A stretch of DNA of 64,000 nucleotides from Gammaproteobacteria bacterium (GCA_029287575.1 JARFQW010000042.1:1-64000), one strand, 5' to 3'; counted from the stretch's first letter, positions 1 to 7,850 are shown. Made by a program: numbers and translations. Notes: generated by a model not told the origin, from the sequence alone.

Positions 1-224
1 AGATCCATCTCCCTGCCGATACCATCCCTGGTATCCGGATCGAGCTTCGGCGAAATGCCCCGACACCTGGTAGCCGCTGCTACCGCCGCCCAATCCCTGG
101 CGTGGTCGGACAATGCGTCCACTTCGATCCTGCCGTCCGGCCGCCGGACCAGCACCCGCGGGGCCTTCAGTCCCCCTCTGCGGCGCTGCTCTGGTGGCAG
201 CATGGCGATAATTTCGTCTCGCAC
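1..224 (-). CDS. Unknown protein, 3' end cut by the window edge
   Basis: A minus-strand reading frame stays open from a GTG at 224 to the left edge (74 complete codons). It begins Met-Arg-Asp-Glu-Ile-Ile and is rich in Arg, Pro and Asp. A good Shine-Dalgarno (AAGGGAG) lies about 7 bases upstream of the GTG. I do not recognise the family; the part visible is soluble and has no signal peptide or membrane segment. It faces away from the DUF3667 gene, so both probably start in the 225-421 gap. The reading is supported by the ribosome binding site and by codon use like the rest of the window, but the fragment is too short to be certain. Confidence 0.5.
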   Translation of the reverse strand, partial: MRDEIIAMLPPEQRRRGGLKAPRVLVRRPDGRIEVDALSDHARDWAAVAAATRCRGISPKLDPDTRDGIGREMD

Positions 225-341
225 CGGTAACTCCCTTCCAGCACGCTCGTAGGACACTATGCAGAAGCCGTGCCAACTTATGGCAAAGCCCCTGAAACCG
301 GAGCCCTTAGCCGCGTCGGGGCAACAGACGCGATTCAGAAG

Positions 342-405
342 GTGACACGCAGCGTCACTTTCTGACCCCGAAGGCAGGCCGCCCGCTGGCCCCGCGGGGC
401 CTGCC
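342..405. promoter_or_regulatory. Two dyads in the divergent intergenic region upstream of the DUF3667 gene
   Basis: GTGAC (342-346) and GTCAC (354-358) form an inverted repeat with a 7-base centre. Just after it, GGCAGGCC (373-380) can pair with GGCCTGCC (398-405), and the loop holds the 14-base palindrome at 388-401. The second structure ends 16 bases before the ATG of the DUF3667 gene, so it would sit in the 5' leader if transcription starts upstream. An operator (first dyad) and a leader hairpin (second) are possible; neither is matched to a known regulator. Confidence 0.3.
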
Positions 406-421
406 GGAACACAATGCGCCC

Positions 422-1195
422 ATGCACTCCTCGAAGGACCCGCCGGACACGGCCCGCTGCCCGAACTGCGGCACGAGCCGGCGCGGGCCGTGGTGTCACG
501 CCTGTGGTCAGCGCGCGCCAGAGCCGCTGAGATTTTCGCGTATCACCCGGGACGTCCTGGAGCAGATCACCGATCTCGGCGCCGAGCGCGGCCTGTTCCA
601 TACGCTACGGCAGCTCACCATACGCCCGGGCCAGGCCATCAGGGCCTACGTCGACGGACGGCGCAAGCCCCTGGTTAATCCGGTCAAGTACGCCTTTTTC
701 GCGCTGACCATCGTCGCCGTGACCGTGGGCGTGACCGGTACGGACCCGGGCGAGGCCCTCGGGATCGTCGACCGCAGCCCGGTGGAGCGCCAGGCGCTCG
801 CCATTTCCAACGCGTTGCTCGCCTACCTCGCCTTCCTGTCCATGCTGCCGGTTGCCGCCCTGCAGCGCTGGCTGTTCAAAGGCCGCATGGCAATCGCGGA
901 AAACTATGCCTTCCAGCTGTTCGTGACCGGCCATCTGGCCCTGTTCGATACCCTGGCCATCGTTATCGGACTGATGGAGTCTTTCCCCGGGATGGTCATC
1001 GTGATCTGCGCGCATCTGTTGTATGTGTTGTTTGCGCTCGGAGGATTCCACCAGCGACGGGGCATGGGCCTGCTCTGGCGTGGTATCGCCGTGCAGGCGG
1101 GTGGGTTCATCGCCCTGAACGGCCTGGCCTGGGTATTTGCCAATTTGCTCAACTGGCTGGGCGTTCTGGATGCGCTGGAACGGCTTCTGATCTGA
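422..1195 (+). CDS. DUF3667 family membrane protein with N-terminal zinc ribbon
   Basis: 257 residues. The N-terminus carries a zinc-ribbon pattern, Cys13-x2-Cys16 and Cys25-x2-Cys28, typical of DUF3667 proteins. A conserved soluble stretch with Phe-His-Thr-Leu and Pro-Gly-x3-Ile-x2-Tyr follows, and then the Asn-Pro-Val-Lys-Tyr motif that leads into about five hydrophobic segments (roughly residues 92-108, 128-150, 163-184, 189-208, 222-246). The protein should sit in the inner membrane with the ribbon in the cytoplasm. Its function is unknown. It is a stand-alone gene converging on yqgE. The family call rests on the ribbon plus membrane layout and is quite secure. Confidence 0.85.
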   Translation: MHSSKDPPDTARCPNCGTSRRGPWCHACGQRAPEPLRFSRITRDVLEQITDLGAERGLFHTLRQLTIRPGQAIRAYVDGRRKPLVNPVKYAFFALTIVAVTVGVTGTDPGEALGIVDRSPVERQALAISNALLAYLAFLSMLPVAALQRWLFKGRMAIAENYAFQLFVTGHLALFDTLAIVIGLMESFPGMVIVICAHLLYVLFALGGFHQRRGMGLLWRGIAVQAGGFIALNGLAWVFANLLNWLGVLDALERLLI

Positions 1196-1236
1196 GCAAC
1201 CCTGAGGCATGGCCGTAGCGCCGGCGGGCAGGCAGA

Positions 1237-1848
1237 TCAGCGCCCGGATGCGGGTGGACGATACAGCCGGGCGGTCAGGGGCGCCATCGGTCCGGCCAGA
1301 CGCTCCCAGAGGGCCTCGACTCGATCGGTGAAGATCTCGGCGCCGGTGGCCGCCTGGACCTTCCAGTCGCCACGGGCGATTTCCCCCTCCAGCTGCCCGG
1401 GACCCCACCCGGCATAGCCTGCATACACCCGCACGCGAGCCGGATCCAGACCGTCCTTGACGAGGGCCTCGAGCCGGTCCGCACTCGTGGTCACGAACAC
1501 GTCGTCCACGACGTGGCCCGCATCCACGCCGATCTCGCCTGCTGTCCGGTCGTCCCGAAACAGCACAAACAGGCTGCCCGCCATGACCGGGCCGCCGATA
1601 AACAGGCCCCGCGCGGCCTCCGCGCTGCCCCCTCGCCCGGAGCGGTCAGCCGGCGCGGGCCGGTTCACCACCAGGCCCATGGCCCCGGTTTCGTCGGCCG
1701 CGACGAGCAGCACGACGGTCTGCCGGAAAACCGGACCATCCAGCTGCGTGGTGGCAACCAGGAAACGTCCGGCCGCAGGTGCCGGAGACCCGGCCCAGAC
1801 GAGCCCCGGCCCACCCATCAGCAAAAAAACCCAGACCAGCCCGCGCAT
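1237..1848 (-). CDS. yqgE: YqgE/AlgH family protein with a predicted signal peptide
   Basis: 203 residues. Hallmarks of the YqgE/AlgH family are visible: a Phe-x-x-Thr-Val-Val-Leu-Leu strand near residue 41, Gly-Leu-Val-Val-Asn-Arg-Pro at 58-64, Gly-Gly-Pro-Val at 85-88, and the diagnostic Gly-Tyr-Ala-Gly-Trp-Gly-Pro-Gly-Gln-Leu-Glu at 144-154. The usual family members are cytosolic and start directly at the domain; this one has a hydrophobic leader (residues 1-20, ending Val-Trp-Ala-Gly) that looks like a cleavable signal peptide, so it may be exported. The biochemical role of the family is not established; AlgH has been linked to alginate regulation in Pseudomonas. The usual partner yqgF (ruvX) is not next to it. 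Confidence 0.88.
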   Translation of the reverse strand: MRGLVWVFLLMGGPGLVWAGSPAPAAGRFLVATTQLDGPVFRQTVVLLVAADETGAMGLVVNRPAPADRSGRGGSAEAARGLFIGGPVMAGSLFVLFRDDRTAGEIGVDAGHVVDDVFVTTSADRLEALVKDGLDPARVRVYAGYAGWGPGQLEGEIARGDWKVQAATGAEIFTDRVEALWERLAGPMAPLTARLYRPPASGR

Positions 1849-2015
1849 GGGCCCACCCTAGCAGGAGCCCGTTTCCCGCGACAGGCGGGAGCACTGCGTT
1901 CGCAGGCCCGGGCCGGCAAAACTTGCACATCGGCGGCACAGGCGGCGTGGCGGCTTGGCGTCTCCCCGCCGACTGGGTAATGATTGAGGCCTCAGTAACC
2001 AAAGAGGCGACGGAA

Positions 2016-2828
2016 ATGTTCACAGCTGGAACGCTGGCCGTCCGAATCACCCTGCTGGCGGCGGCTCTCGCCGTCTCGGCCACGCTTGCGGCGTGCGGCA
2101 CCTCGCCCACCGGGCGGCCTCAGATCAAGTTCAAGTCCGAGGATGAGATGGCCGCCATGGGCGAGCAGTCATTCCAGCAGATCCGGGCGCAGACGCCGGC
2201 TTCCAGGGACCAACAGGCAACCGCCATCGTGAATTGCGTTGCCACGGCGATCATCGGGCAGCTTCCCGTCAAGCAGCGCTTTGGCTGGGAGGTCGTCGTG
2301 TTCGACTCCAATCAGGTCAACGCGTTTGCGCTCCCCGGCCGAAAGATCGGCGTCTTCGAGGGCATTTTCCGGGTTGCCCGAAACCAGGATCAGCTCGCAA
2401 CGGTCATCGGCCACGAAGTGGCCCACGTGATTGCCCAGCATGCCAACGAGCGGGTATCCACCTCGACCGCCGCCGGCTTTGGAGCCCAGGCGGTATCGGC
2501 CGGCGGCGGCGCAGGTGGCGCCGCGGCGGGGGCCGCCCTCGGGGTCGGCCTGCAATACGGCGTACTGATGCCGTTCAATCGCAAGCAGGAGACCGAGGCC
2601 GATGTCCTGGGACTCGATCTCATGGCAAAAGCCGGCTTCGATCCCAGGCAGAGCCTGCCGCTGTGGGAGAACATGGAGCGCCAGACCGGCGAGAAACCGG
2701 CAGAGTTTGTCTCCACTCATCCATCGGGCGAGACGCGCTCCCTGAATCTGAACAACCAGCTGCCGATTGCCCTGGAGTTCTACGAGGAGGCAAAGAAGAG
2801 TCAGCTCATTCCGGACTGCGGCTTCTGA
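2016..2828 (+). CDS. M48 family metalloprotease, lipoprotein (LoiP/YggG-like)
   Basis: 270 residues from the ATG at 2016, chosen because AGAGG lies about 8 bases upstream; an in-frame ATG at 1981 lacks this. A lipobox ending at Cys27 (Ala-Thr-Leu-Ala-Ala-Cys) predicts a lipid-anchored periplasmic protein. The zinc site is His133-Glu-Val-Ala-His137, with the third ligand region Glu-Thr-Glu-Ala-Asp about 60 residues downstream, both typical of peptidase M48. A Gly/Ala-rich helix-like insert separates the two. By analogy with LoiP and BepA it would take part in outer-membrane protein quality control; the actual substrate is not known. Single gene, separated from the next gene by 79 bases. Confidence 0.93.
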   Translation: MFTAGTLAVRITLLAAALAVSATLAACGTSPTGRPQIKFKSEDEMAAMGEQSFQQIRAQTPASRDQQATAIVNCVATAIIGQLPVKQRFGWEVVVFDSNQVNAFALPGRKIGVFEGIFRVARNQDQLATVIGHEVAHVIAQHANERVSTSTAAGFGAQAVSAGGGAGGAAAGAALGVGLQYGVLMPFNRKQETEADVLGLDLMAKAGFDPRQSLPLWENMERQTGEKPAEFVSTHPSGETRSLNLNNQLPIALEFYEEAKKSQLIPDCGF

Positions 2829-2907
2829 GAGCGGGGCGGCGCCGGGCAGGATCCACAGTGTTTGCCATACTCCTCCTGCGCTTCGCCATTGCCAGAGGGC
2901 CCCTTCC

Positions 2908-3327
2908 ATGACTGACAGTCATCGCTTTACCGACGATGAAAAATTCCTCCTGTTCAACACGCCGGCGATGATCGGCGCGGCGATGTCGTTCGCTCAAAGC
3001 AGCGGCGCCATCGGCACGTTCAAGGAAGCGCTGGCCAACGCCAAGAGCATTTCCGGAGGCGCGAAGGCGTTTCCCGGCAATGAAGTCATCCAGGCCGTTC
3101 TGCCGGACCTGGAGCACCGGGAAAGCGCCATGGAGACCGCCCGCGCCATGCGTACGAAGGCGGTCGAGCGGATGAAGTCGCTGGAAATCGATTCGAAGGA
3201 AAAGATGCATGCCCAGGCCATCGCGGATATCGGCGCCGTGCAGGAACTGCTGAAGGCGAAGGCCACGCCCGAGGAAGCCGTCCTGTTCCGGCAGTGGGCG
3301 CTGTCTGTCTCGGAATACGTGGCCTAG
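2908..3327 (+). CDS. Unknown conserved protein, cut short by an in-frame TAG
   Basis: From the ATG at 2908 the frame reads 139 residues and meets TAG at 3325-3327. The product is soluble and helical, with no signal peptide; I do not know its function. The Phe-x-Thr-Pro near the start and the Lys-rich helical middle fit a small family of roughly 175-residue proteins of unknown role. The same frame stays open for 37 more codons after the TAG (3328-3438, stop TGA 3439-3441), and that tail has the Glu-Gly-Gly-Phe-Leu-Gly-Phe-Gly-Gly ending I associate with full-length relatives. The gene therefore looks like a 177-codon gene with one nonsense codon, most simply a CAG-to-TAG or GAG-to-TAG change, unless the amber is read through. 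Confidence 0.75.
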   Translation: MTDSHRFTDDEKFLLFNTPAMIGAAMSFAQSSGAIGTFKEALANAKSISGGAKAFPGNEVIQAVLPDLEHRESAMETARAMRTKAVERMKSLEIDSKEKMHAQAIADIGAVQELLKAKATPEEAVLFRQWALSVSEYVA

Positions 3328-3441
3328 GCAGCGTCGGAGGGCGGATTTCTCGGGTTCGGTGGCGAACAGATCAGTGACGGGGAGCGGGCGGCCTACCGCG
3401 AAATCGCCGACGCGCTCGGCCTGTACGCCAGGCTGGTCTGA
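3325..3441 (+). other. In-frame TAG and the open reading-frame tail beyond it
   Basis: After TAG 3325-3327 the frame of the 2908 gene continues for 37 sense codons to TGA 3439-3441. The translated tail is Ala-Ala-Ser-Glu-Gly-Gly-Phe-Leu-Gly-Phe-Gly-Gly and then a Glu/Ala-rich helix ending Leu-Gly-Leu-Tyr-Ala-Arg-Leu-Val. It has protein-like composition and does not look like intergenic DNA. No good ribosome binding site or start codon opens a separate gene here. It is either the decayed 3' end of the gene or a C-terminus reached by stop-codon readthrough. Confidence 0.65.
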
Positions 3442-3469
3442 CCCGGGAGCCAGTCCTCTCGCCCGGCTG

Positions 3470-4510
3470 TCAGCGCGCGTTTCTGTCCGTGGAACGGGCG
3501 GCCCGAAACTCAAGCAGATCGCCGGCAGTCCGTGCGGGCCGCTCCACCATGGGCAGATGCCCGACTCCCGGCATGACGACCACGCCTGCTCCCGGCACGT
3601 GGGCGGCCAGCAGTTCGGCACCCGCGGGAGAGAGCACCCGATCGGCGTCACCCCAGACGATCAGCACATCGTAATCCCGGCTCTCGGGCAAGGGCTCGAC
3701 AGGCGTTGCCGCCACCGGGTATCCCCCCTCGCCTGTCCTTCTTATCTGGCCCCGAATTGCCAGATACCGGTTCCGGCGGTCGGCCACCTGCTGGCCGAGA
3801 TGGCGGATTACGCCCGGAGGCAGCCAGGGGGGCTCGGAAAATGCAAAACTCAGCCGATTCCGCATGCCGTCGGCGGACTCCGGCAGCAGCGGTGCCGGCC
3901 GGCCCGCCCTGATCAGCTCGTCCATCTCGCTGGGCGGAGCACCGGGGGCCCCCAGCGGAGCCAGCAGCCACAGCCCGGCAACCCGGTCCGGGTATTTCGC
4001 GGCGAACGCGGCGGCGATATTCCCGCCCATGGAGTTGCCGCCGAGCCACGCGCGGCGGATACCCAGCGCATCCAGAAACTTCGCGAGCCACTCAGTCTGG
4101 GCGGGAACGGAGTAGGCCGACAAGGGCAGATCCGGATCCCACAGGGAGTCTCCGAATCCGGGCAGATCCGGGGCGATGATCCAAAATTTGCCAGTGAGAT
4201 GGGCGGCAACCCGGGTCCAGTTATCCTTGTCCCCTGTAAACCCGTGCAGCAGAACGATCGGCTCGCCGTCGCCACCCTCAAGAACGGGTACCGGCCGGCC
4301 CGCCACCTCGACGCTTGTCGCGGTCAGCCCGGCACGCCAGCGTTCGAAGCCGACGGCGGCCCGATAGGCGGTGGCGTCGGGCAGCAGCCACCCGATGACA
4401 AGGAGCAGCAGCGCCACCGCGGCCAGACCGGCAGCAAGCAACGGGACGAGCCGGCCATCACTGCGCGGAATCGATAAGGCCCCGCACGAACGGCCCCTCG
4501 AGATCTGCAC
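3470..4510 (-). CDS. Membrane-anchored alpha/beta hydrolase
   Basis: 346 residues if started at the GTG at 4510. A hydrophobic anchor near residues 18-38 is followed by a classic alpha/beta-hydrolase fold: oxyanion His-Gly-Phe-Thr-Gly, nucleophile elbow Gly-Gly-Asn-Ser-Met-Gly-Gly, acid region Trp-Gly-Asp-Ala-Asp, and catalytic His in Gly-Val-Gly-His-Leu-Pro. It resembles lipase/esterase-like hydrolases of the Pseudomonas type; the substrate cannot be told. The start is uncertain: an in-frame ATG at 4537 would make it 9 residues longer but would share the CATG with the start of the divergent gene at 4536, and has no Shine-Dalgarno. The catalytic part is certain whichever start is used. Confidence 0.85.
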   Translation of the reverse strand: MQISRGRSCGALSIPRSDGRLVPLLAAGLAAVALLLLVIGWLLPDATAYRAAVGFERWRAGLTATSVEVAGRPVPVLEGGDGEPIVLLHGFTGDKDNWTRVAAHLTGKFWIIAPDLPGFGDSLWDPDLPLSAYSVPAQTEWLAKFLDALGIRRAWLGGNSMGGNIAAAFAAKYPDRVAGLWLLAPLGAPGAPPSEMDELIRAGRPAPLLPESADGMRNRLSFAFSEPPWLPPGVIRHLGQQVADRRNRYLAIRGQIRRTGEGGYPVAATPVEPLPESRDYDVLIVWGDADRVLSPAGAELLAAHVPGAGVVVMPGVGHLPMVERPARTAGDLLEFRAARSTDRNAR

Positions 4511-4535
4511 GCCGGTTCCCCGGAGGAACTCTCCC

Positions 4536-5165
4536 ATGAGCAAACTGGTTCCCAAACTCATCCTCGAAGGAACACGCCTGACCCACAAGACGGATCTGGC
4601 TTTCGCCCTGAACGAACACCCGCGCATTGTCGGTGAGCGGCGCTATCGATACCACTCGCCGCTGATATCCGCCGAATGGTGCGGGTTCACGAATTCGCCC
4701 TGGGGCCGGGGCCTGATCAATTTCGACCCCGATGAGTACGACCGGGCCATGGAAACCTATGCCTGCTGGGTCCGTTTGTTCGAATTGCTGCACTACTACT
4801 CGTGGATTGTCGACCGATTCCATCTCTCGACACGCGCCTGGCAAGCGACCGCCGGTCGGGCGGATCCCGATTTCGCCTGGCTGGAGGACCGCCTTGCGGC
4901 ACTGGATTTCCGGATCATCCTCTGCCAGCGCCCGGCGGAGTCCTTCGCTGCGGCCCGGGAGGAGCGGCTCAAGGTGTCCGGAAACCCGTCCCAGTACGAC
5001 GATCTCGATGTATTCGTTCGCGAGCAGGAGTTGCTGGACAGGCTGGCGCGGGCCTCGCGCCTCCAGGTTCTGCGGCTGGACGTCAGTGGCGGAGATATCG
5101 CCGGCGCGGCCGACACCTTGGCCGACTGGATGGCCGCGACCGGCGGCCTCACCACGGATCAGTAG
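4536..5165 (+). CDS. P-loop protein resembling thymidylate kinase, with degenerate Walker A
   Basis: 209 residues; ATG at 4536 preceded by GGAGG at 9 bases. The N-terminal strand leads into Glu11-Gly-Thr-Arg-Leu-Thr-His-Lys18-Thr19, which has the place and Lys-Thr of a Walker A loop but His instead of the second glycine. Asp93-Arg-Phe-His-Leu-Ser-Thr99 followed by Trp-Gln matches the Asp-Arg-(Tyr/Phe)-x2-Ser-Thr motif of thymidylate kinases. A Trp/Tyr-rich stretch (residues 40-60) and a C-terminal strand-helix pair complete the fold. It is probably a nucleotide-binding protein of the dNMP/dNK kinase superfamily; whether it is an active kinase is open. Its end overlaps the convergent reductase gene by 7 bases. 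Confidence 0.7.
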   Translation: MSKLVPKLILEGTRLTHKTDLAFALNEHPRIVGERRYRYHSPLISAEWCGFTNSPWGRGLINFDPDEYDRAMETYACWVRLFELLHYYSWIVDRFHLSTRAWQATAGRADPDFAWLEDRLAALDFRIILCQRPAESFAAAREERLKVSGNPSQYDDLDVFVREQELLDRLARASRLQVLRLDVSGGDIAGAADTLADWMAATGGLTTDQ

Positions 5166-6151
5166 TCCTCGCCCCGGTCCTGATCGATCCGGAGCACCAG
5201 TTTGCCGCGGGTCCGGCCGGACCGACTCGCTGAGAGAGCGTCGTCCACCTGCGAGAGCGGCCAGGTGCGGTCCACATGGCACTTGAGCCGGCCTTCGTCG
5301 GCGAGGGCGGCCAGTTCGGCAAGGCGCGGCCCCGAGGATCGCACGAGCACGAGCCGCGTCGGCCGGCGCCGGGGCACCCACCCCAGGCCCAGGTCCACGG
5401 CGGCACGGCGCAGGGCGACGCGCCTGGGTACCGTCGTGACGTGGACGCCGCCCGGCATGAGCACCTGCCGGCAACGGGCCGGCGATTCCCTTCCGATCGT
5501 GTCGAAGACCCGGTCATAGCGCCGGCTGCCGGCGTCGAACTCTGCCATCTCATAGTTGATGACGTGCCGGCAGCCGAGATCCCGGGCAAAGGCCACATTC
5601 CGGCCGCTGCACACGCCGGTTACCTCCGCACCGGCCGCACGCGCGATCTGAACCGCCAGATGACCCACGCCGCCCGAAGCGCCGATTACGAGGACCCGGC
5701 GGCCCGCAAGCCGCCGGCCCAGCCCCTGGAGGGCGGTAAGGCCGGCCAGGGGGATTCCCGCGGCTGTCTCGAAGCAAAGATTCTCCGGAATTCGCGCACA
5801 GACACCGGCACGGACGACACACCACGGCGCGAACGCCCCGAGGCCGCCCGCAAGTGTCTGCATGGCAAAAACCCGATCTCCGGGGCGAAACCCGGAAACC
5901 CGGCGGCCAGCCACGGCCACTTCGCCGGCCACATCCGCGCCGGGCACGAAAGGGCGCCGGGGGAGCGTCCGGGAAAACGGATAGCGGCCGGCCACCATCA
6001 TCCAGTCGCGGGGATTCACTGCCGCGGCCCGAACCCGGATGAGCAGGTCCCGGGGGCCCGGCGAGGGAACCGCCATTTCGCGCAAAAGCACCGCGCCGGC
6101 GCCGGGATGCTCCAGCACAACCGCAGTCATTACGGGCGGCGGATGAGGCAT
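5159..6151 (-). CDS. Quinone oxidoreductase-like medium-chain reductase (zinc-free MDR)
   Basis: About 330 residues from the ATG at 6151 (an ATG at 6178 and one at 6130 are alternatives; none has a strong ribosome binding site). The GroES-like N-terminal half contains Ala-Ala-x-Asn-Pro-Arg-Asp and Pro-Gly-x-Asp-Val-Ala-Gly, and the Rossmann half contains Ala-Ser-Gly-Gly-Val-Gly, the NADPH-binding motif of quinone reductases. Structural zinc cysteines are absent. Such enzymes reduce quinones or activated double bonds with NADPH. The tail is rich in Arg. The gene is divergent from the DUF2333 gene and converges with the 4536 gene. Confidence 0.85.
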   Translation of the reverse strand: MPHPPPVMTAVVLEHPGAGAVLLREMAVPSPGPRDLLIRVRAAAVNPRDWMMVAGRYPFSRTLPRRPFVPGADVAGEVAVAGRRVSGFRPGDRVFAMQTLAGGLGAFAPWCVVRAGVCARIPENLCFETAAGIPLAGLTALQGLGRRLAGRRVLVIGASGGVGHLAVQIARAAGAEVTGVCSGRNVAFARDLGCRHVINYEMAEFDAGSRRYDRVFDTIGRESPARCRQVLMPGGVHVTTVPRRVALRRAAVDLGLGWVPRRRPTRLVLVRSSGPRLAELAALADEGRLKCHVDRTWPLSQVDDALSASRSGRTRGKLVLRIDQDRGEDY

Positions 6152-6221
6152 GGTGGGCCTGTACTGATCGAAGGACATTCGGGCGGTACAATAGGCCTCT
6201 TTTGCCCGGGGTGTTACCTGA

Positions 6222-7262
6222 ATGGATGCAAGCACGCAAAGCTGGACCGATCGGCTGATGGCGGTCTGGTACAAGCTGATGCCCGGAGAAAGCGGTTCGG
6301 TACGCAGCCGGGCGGTCGGTGTGGCCCTCCTGATCGTTCTCATCGCGCTGCTGGCGCTGTCGTTCTGGTGGTCCCGCGAACCCGCGCCGTTCTGGGTGGA
6401 GTGGGAGAACGCGGGCCAGCCGGCGGTTCGCGGCCACGCCACGACCCGGGCCCTTATCGGCGTAACGTCAACCCTGCTGGACAAGCCCGGCGGCTATCTC
6501 ACCAACGACGTGATGCCACCCGGCGTAGCCCTGGACAACATCCCGAGCTGGGAGTGGGGCGTGCTGAAGCAGTCCCGGGACCTCGTCAAGTCCTTGCGCA
6601 ATGACTACAGCCGGTCCCAGACCCAGTCCATCGAGGATCCGGACCTGACCCTGGCCGAGCCCCGGCTCAATCACAACCGGCACAGCTGGATCCTGCCACC
6701 GGCCGAGTCCCAGTACCGCCAGGCCATTACTCACCTGGAGAACTACCTGGCCAGACTGGGGGACCCGAACGACCGGGATGCCCAGTTCTATGCCCGGGCC
6801 GACAACCTGCGCTCGTGGCTCGAGCAGGTGGAAAAACGCCTCGGCAACATGGCTCAGCAGCTGTCCGCCAGCGTCGGTCAGCGCCGGGTCAACACGGATC
6901 TGGCCGGCGATCCCTCGGCGGAAACCGCCACCCCCAGGCCCACCGACGTGGATGTGCGCACCGGCTGGTTCGAGATCGATGACGTGTTCTTCGAGGCCCG
7001 CGGCACCGCCTGGGCGCTGGTGCATTTCCTGCGCGCAGCCGAGTACGACTTCGCGCAGGTGCTGACGGACAAGAACGCTACCGTGAGCCTGCGCCAGGTC
7101 ATTCGCGAACTGGAAGCGAGTCTGGCGCCTATCCGCAGCCCGATCATCCTCAACGGCAGCGGTTACGGAATGACGGCCAATCACTCGCTGGTGATGTCCT
7201 CGTATCTCTCCAGCGCCAATGCAGCGGTGATCGAGCTCCGGGACCTGCTCTCCAAGGGCTGA
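6222..7262 (+). CDS. DUF2333 family membrane-anchored protein
   Basis: 346 residues; ATG at 6222. An N-terminal amphipathic stretch precedes one transmembrane helix (residues 31-50) and a large soluble, helical, probably periplasmic domain. The region around Gly-Gly-Tyr-Leu-Thr-Asn-Asp, Trp-Glu-Trp-Gly and Arg-Asn-Asp-x-Ser-Arg-Ser-Gln is the pattern of DUF2333, a family found mainly in gammaproteobacteria. The segment with Trp-Phe-Glu-Ile-Asp-Asp-Val-Phe-Phe-Glu-Ala-Arg-Gly is also conserved. No enzymatic residues are obvious, and the role is unknown. It stands alone, divergent from the reductase and convergent with the DUF2505 gene. Confidence 0.88.
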   Translation: MDASTQSWTDRLMAVWYKLMPGESGSVRSRAVGVALLIVLIALLALSFWWSREPAPFWVEWENAGQPAVRGHATTRALIGVTSTLLDKPGGYLTNDVMPPGVALDNIPSWEWGVLKQSRDLVKSLRNDYSRSQTQSIEDPDLTLAEPRLNHNRHSWILPPAESQYRQAITHLENYLARLGDPNDRDAQFYARADNLRSWLEQVEKRLGNMAQQLSASVGQRRVNTDLAGDPSAETATPRPTDVDVRTGWFEIDDVFFEARGTAWALVHFLRAAEYDFAQVLTDKNATVSLRQVIRELEASLAPIRSPIILNGSGYGMTANHSLVMSSYLSSANAAVIELRDLLSKG

Positions 7263-7292
7263 GCCGAAGGGGCCAAGCTGAAGCTGCGCCGC

Positions 7293-7796
7293 TCAGTCGA
7301 CCAGCGCGTCCAGATAAGCCTGGATGAACTCGTACTCGGCGGCGAGGTTCTCGGCGGTACTCTCGGCGATGAAGCTCTCGAGCTTGCCGCCGATGAGCGG
7401 CACCGAGGCGGCAATGGTGATGGCCACTTCGTTGACGCAGCCGTCGTCCGTGGGCGAAAGGTACATGGTGCCGGTCATTTTTGCCGGCACCCCTTCTCCG
7501 GTCATGTCCAGCTCGTTGAACCAGTTCCCCTCGTCATCCTGAGCCCAGCGCTCGGACTGCAGCATGGTGTTCCATTCCCCCAGGACTTTCTTGAGGAAGC
7601 CCGGCACTTCCAGCGGCACATCCCGCGTCGTTTCGATCATGAACACGTCATCTTCGGTGTCGGCAGACAGCACCGAAACCCGCTTTGCACCGATCCCCTC
7701 GAATTTCGCCTCGTAGAAGTCAGGGTCGGTGAAGGCTTCGATCACGGTATCGACGTCGTAGTCGTATTCGTGGCGGGCTTCGACGGTGACGCTCAT
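7293..7796 (-). CDS. DUF2505 family protein (START/SRPBCC-like fold)
   Basis: 167 residues; soluble. The N-terminal pattern (strand, then Asp-Val-Asp-Thr-Val-Ile-Glu-Ala-Phe-Thr-Asp-Pro-Asp-Phe-Tyr) and the C-terminal long amphipathic helix are typical of DUF2505, a member of the polyketide-cyclase/START superfamily that forms a hydrophobic ligand cavity. The ligand is unknown. The protein is acidic, as expected for a mildly halophilic host or a small cytosolic ligand binder. It is 55 bases downstream of the 7851 lipoprotein gene on the same strand and may share its transcript. Confidence 0.85.
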   Translation of the reverse strand: MSVTVEARHEYDYDVDTVIEAFTDPDFYEAKFEGIGAKRVSVLSADTEDDVFMIETTRDVPLEVPGFLKKVLGEWNTMLQSERWAQDDEGNWFNELDMTGEGVPAKMTGTMYLSPTDDGCVNEVAITIAASVPLIGGKLESFIAESTAENLAAEYEFIQAYLDALVD

Positions 7797-7850
7797 GGCC
7801 GGCTCCGGTTTGCAGGGGCGTTCCGGAAGACTAGTCGGGCCGGAAGGACC

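Noticed and set aside
2169-2909. A 246-codon minus-strand open frame opposite the M48 protease gene
   Set aside because: It lies wholly opposite a well-supported protease gene, has Arg/Gly/Ala-rich shadow composition, and has no ribosome binding site.
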